Shown: in pieces, positions 61,000 to 64,000 of the stretch
Layout of the letters: each line of letters opens with the position of its first letter
Numbering within the stretch: the first letter of the stretch is position 1
NCBI GenBank assembly: GCA_027559495.1
Contig: JAMXSV010000003.1
Coordinates: 2,728,001 to 2,792,000 of the forward strand
Direction of reading: 5' to 3'
DNA: 64,000 nt
Origin: Aurifilum marmelostoma
Lineage: Eukaryota > Ascomycota > Sordariomycetes > Diaporthales > Cryphonectriaceae
Made by a program: the position numbers and the translations under genes
The notes under the pieces: generated by a model
Seen by the model: only the letters and a program-made list of their open reading frames with translations
Told to the model about the DNA's origin: nothing
Database searches by the model: none

Positions 61000-63180
61000 T
61001 ATGCAAAAAGACTTTTCTTCTAATATAAGAATTAACTATTATTTTCTTATAAGCAGTTTTAATTATTTAAAGCTTCTTAAGCCTTATATGCTATTACTTA
61101 AGCTAATTATTTAGCTTATTATTATTTATACTTATACTTCTTCTAATTATTCTTTTATTAATACTAATCTTATAATTTTTTACTAATATAGATAATATAA
61201 TAAATTCTCTTATATTATTATTATCTTACTTTTTTATTAATACATTCTCTAAGGCAATTATCTAGTAATTTAATATATATATTATAATACTTTATTTAAA
61301 GCATTTTTTAAAATTTTAATTCTTTTTTATTATAGAATTAAATAATTTATTTTAGTTTATAAATTAAAAACTATCTATATTTAATCTTTTTCTAAAAGTA
61401 TTTCTTGCAATTATATATAATATAGAAGATCTATATGCATTTATAGTACTTATAATAATTAAATTAAATTCTTATATTTTTTTCTTTAAGAAAGTCCTAA
61501 AGCTAAAAATATATAAATATAAATACTTTTCTAAAATTTAATTTATATATAAAGTATTTAATATTTATAAGCTTTAAATTTTATTTAATATCTATAAAGA
61601 AATTCTATATTTTTTTAAGCTTAAGTATATTATTGCTATTCTTATTCTTTATTTAAATAATAAGTTTTAGTAAATTATTTAATTATTTATTTTATAATTC
61701 TTCTTTCTTAGTATTATATTAAGAGAATATTTATATTCTAGAATTAGTATTATTATTCTTTTTATTGCTAATTTAAGAAAAGAGATATTTAAAATTATAA
61801 ATATCCTTATAATTTAATATTTATTGCATTATCTAATAATTATAAGAAAAATATTTTAAATCTTCTTTTTTATTTATAATATATAAAGAATTTAAAAGAT
61901 TAAATAAATAATTAGAATTATTTTAATTAAGAATTTAATTATATAGAAGTTCTTTTCTTTCTATTGCAATTTGCCTTTTTTTTTAGAAGCTTTAGAAAAC
62001 TACTTAAAGCCTTTCTTCTTTAAAAGATATATTAAGCAATAATTATTATAGCAAGCTATCTAATTAAGGAAAGTATATTAGAATATATTATTTAATATTT
62101 GCTTTATAAAATAGCTTTAATTCTAATATACTAATTATTCTTTTTTTATAATATTTACTTATTATTCTTCTATATAGCTAGCCTATTTCCCTTTTAAAAT
62201 AGATTGCTATCTTTTTTTTTTAATTAGTAATAATTCTTTGCAAAATATTTAAGCTTGCTATAATTATAATATTTAATCTTATTACTACTTCTATTTATAG
62301 CATTTAGCTTTATAAATTCTAAATAGATTATTCTTCTATAGGCTATACTAGATTAATTTTAGCTTTGCTATTTTTTAAAATACTAGTACTTTTTCCTAAA
62401 ATTAGCTATTGCTTAGAGAATTTATATAATTTAGCTCTTTTCTTACTTCTTAAGTTATTACTTATATTATTTATTATTAATCTTAGTAGCTAATGCAATA
62501 AAATTTGCAAGTTTTATAAATTATTCTATTTTAGCAAAGTTATTCTTAATTTTATTCTTAAGTCTATTATAGTACTATATAATAAAGGCTATATTATTTT
62601 ACTAAATATAAGAAAAGGCTTTATAGGACTTTATAATATATTTAGCTACTAATTTAGTTTATTTAAGTTTAAGAAGCTTTTATTTAGCTTTATATTATTT
62701 ATTTATATTACTAAAAGTATTCTTAAAAGCTTATTTTATATTATTAAAATCTTTAAAGATATATTTAATATTATTTTCCTGCTTAAGTTTATTAAATTTA
62801 AAATAGTTTTTAAAAGTAAGCTTAAATTAAGCAAAGATATCTTCTATAAGGCAATATTCTATAAAGATAACTTTATTCTATTTATTACTAAACTTCTTCT
62901 TCTTATAATAGAAATAAGCCTTATATTAGATAAGGAATGCCTAGAGAGTATAATATTTGCTTTTATAAAGTTCTAGTATCTTTATTTTATAATAAAACTT
63001 CTTTATAATTATTTTCTATTTTTTAAATTTCTTAATATAATTAATAAGTATTATAATCTACTTAATAAGATTAATAGTGCTGCTATTAGCAGTAAATTTA
63101 ATTAGAATTTAGAGTATTATTATATTTTATAGTATTTAAAGAGAAAATACTAAATTATTTCTAAATATAAGTTATTAAAA
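61000..63180 (-). pseudogene. B3 gag remnant and 5' untranslated region
   Basis: The minus strand between the right LTR and the protease region should encode gag by position and by similarity to B2. It is too mutated to read beyond short fragments. Confidence 0.5.
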
Positions 63181-63706
63181 TATAATAAGTATTATAATAT
63201 TAATAATAATAATCTAGATATATAAGAAGTTTATATTAGTAAAAGCAGAGCTAAGTTTCTCTTTTAGTATAGAATATAAGATTAATTATAATTATAACTG
63301 CGCTATAATGCTTATTGCCTTTAAAGCTACTAGATAAGTATAATCTAATGCTTAGATTAATAACTAAAGAGCTATAGAATATCTATATATATTTAAAGAA
63401 TAATTATGCTTAGACTATATAGTTTATTTAGTTATTTCTGACTATATTAGCTATATTGGATATATTAGCAATTTAGCATATTTAGATATATTAGATATAT
63501 TACTAATCTAATATATCTATTCTAATTAGCTGCTTATAAGGGTTGCTAATGCTTATTGAGTTTTAGTAAGCTTTGTCTTCTTTTATAATTCTAACCCTAA
63601 GGATTATATAAGCCTAATAGCTTATAGCAGTATTAAACTCTTATCTCTAAGGGTTTATTTTAGTAGCTGCTATCCTCTTATATTATAATTATTGCGAGTT
63701 ATAATA
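63181..63706 (-). repeat. B3 right (5') LTR, 526 bp
   Basis: Direct repeat of 56019-56544, the same length to the base, followed by TAAAG. Confidence 0.92.
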
Positions 63707-63711
63707 TAAAG

Positions 63712-64000
63712 GCTAAGCTAGAGACTATTATTTGCTTTTATTAGTTCTAAAATAATTATTTAATTTAGAAATATTTAATAGTTAAGCTATAAAGAGTAAG
63801 AAAATCTTCTACTATATTTAAGCTATATACTAGATTTATAACTACTACTAAACTAAATTATAGCTCTTTATTACCCGCTTAGCCTACTATCCTATAGTAT
63901 TAAGAATACTATAGCTTAAATAGCATAATCTTATTATTAGATTTGCTTTATATACTATCTCCTTTAATAGCAATTATTGCTAAAAGAACTATAATATTCT
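63712..64000 (+). pseudogene. D protease continuation, broken, cut by the window end
   Basis: It continues the D frame after the B3 target duplication. With stops ignored it contains LEIFN, then TRLAYYPIVLRIL and FNSNYC, the segment that follows the active site in fungal gypsy polyproteins. The rest of D lies outside the window. Confidence 0.72.

Larger units (their letters stand above)
56019..63706 (-). mobile_element. Family B chromovirus B3, full-length, RIP-inactivated
   Basis: 7688 bp with two 526-bp LTRs (56019-56544 and 63181-63706) and a perfect 5-bp target duplication TAAAG (56014-56018 and 63707-63711). The coding strand is minus: protease near 60960-60918, RT YLDD-equivalent at about 59631-59603, integrase about 58380-58260 and chromodomain 57598-57450. 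It lies only 20 bp from the right end of A2 and interrupts the same protease region of element D. All frames are broken. Confidence 0.94.
25791..64000. other. AT-rich RIP-mutated heterochromatin-like block of nested LTR retrotransposons
   Basis: The sequence becomes dominated by TA, AA and TT steps with few CA/TG. Recognisable retroelement frames are broken mainly by TAA, TAG and TGA where the families have Gln, Trp or Arg codons, as C-to-T RIP of either strand produces. Nearly all of the 38 kb is accounted for by the elements listed separately. No intact host gene is present; the longest free frames here are only 61-64 codons. Confidence 0.92.
46917..64000 (+). mobile_element. Ty3/gypsy-type element D, interrupted by A2 and B3, running off the window
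   Basis: D occupies 46917-48365, 56004-56018 and 63712-64000. If A2 and B3 are removed, each with one copy of its target duplication, the plus-strand frame continues without a shift through a retropepsin-like active-site region into an AFINK motif. After 63712 the same frame gives the conserved YPIVL segment that follows fungal gypsy proteases. Stops and substitutions typical of RIP are present. No 5' LTR of D is seen: the B2 LTR abuts its left end. Confidence 0.82.

Noticed and set aside
1..64000. tRNA and rRNA genes
   Set aside because: I looked by eye for tRNA B-box-like GGTTCGANTCC with a plausible acceptor stem and found none; a covariance-model scan would be needed to exclude them.

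Overview
The window is nuclear DNA of a filamentous ascomycete, probably a sordariomycete. Genes carry short spliceosomal introns with GT..AG ends and CTGAC/CTGAT-like branch sites. The protein families (Ime2-type kinase, fungal Hsp70-like ATPase, Stc1-domain protein, DUF7514-type protein) are those of Pezizomycotina. The second half is AT-flooded and looks like repeats mutated by repeat-induced point mutation (RIP).

The window has two compartments. From 1 to about 25,790 the base composition is balanced and the DNA is gene-sparse, with five supported protein genes: an uncharacterised double zinc-finger protein (1432-2642, +), a five-exon Hsp70-like ATPase (4495-6939, -), an Ime2/RCK-type protein kinase (9239-11725, -), an Stc1-domain protein (20084-21029, +) and a DUF7514-type protein (22364-24631, +). 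The spacers are long. The largest is 8.36 kb and is the shared upstream region of the divergent kinase and Stc1-domain genes. Runs of 8-14 G or C are frequent in these spacers. The genes do not form an operon or an obvious metabolic cluster.

From about 25,790 to the window end the sequence is extremely AT-rich and consists almost wholly of nested, inactivated Ty3/gypsy-type LTR retrotransposons. I resolved two chromodomain-bearing families. Family A: A1 (26331-34061), A2 (48366-55998) and a solo LTR (40570-41194). Family B: B1 (34197-42535, opposite orientation), the truncated B2 (42536-46916) and B3 (56019-63706). A third element, D, on the + strand, is split by A2 and B3 inside its protease region and runs out of the window. 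Perfect 5-bp target duplications bracket A1 (GTATG), A2 (AAAAG), B3 (TAAAG) and the solo LTR (GTAAA).

Both chromovirus families carry, beside the LTR downstream of pol, an antisense reading frame with a coiled-coil-like protein; in A2 it also has an N-terminal cysteine cluster. It is the most unexpected feature of the window. All retroelement genes are riddled with stop codons and are annotated as pseudogenes.
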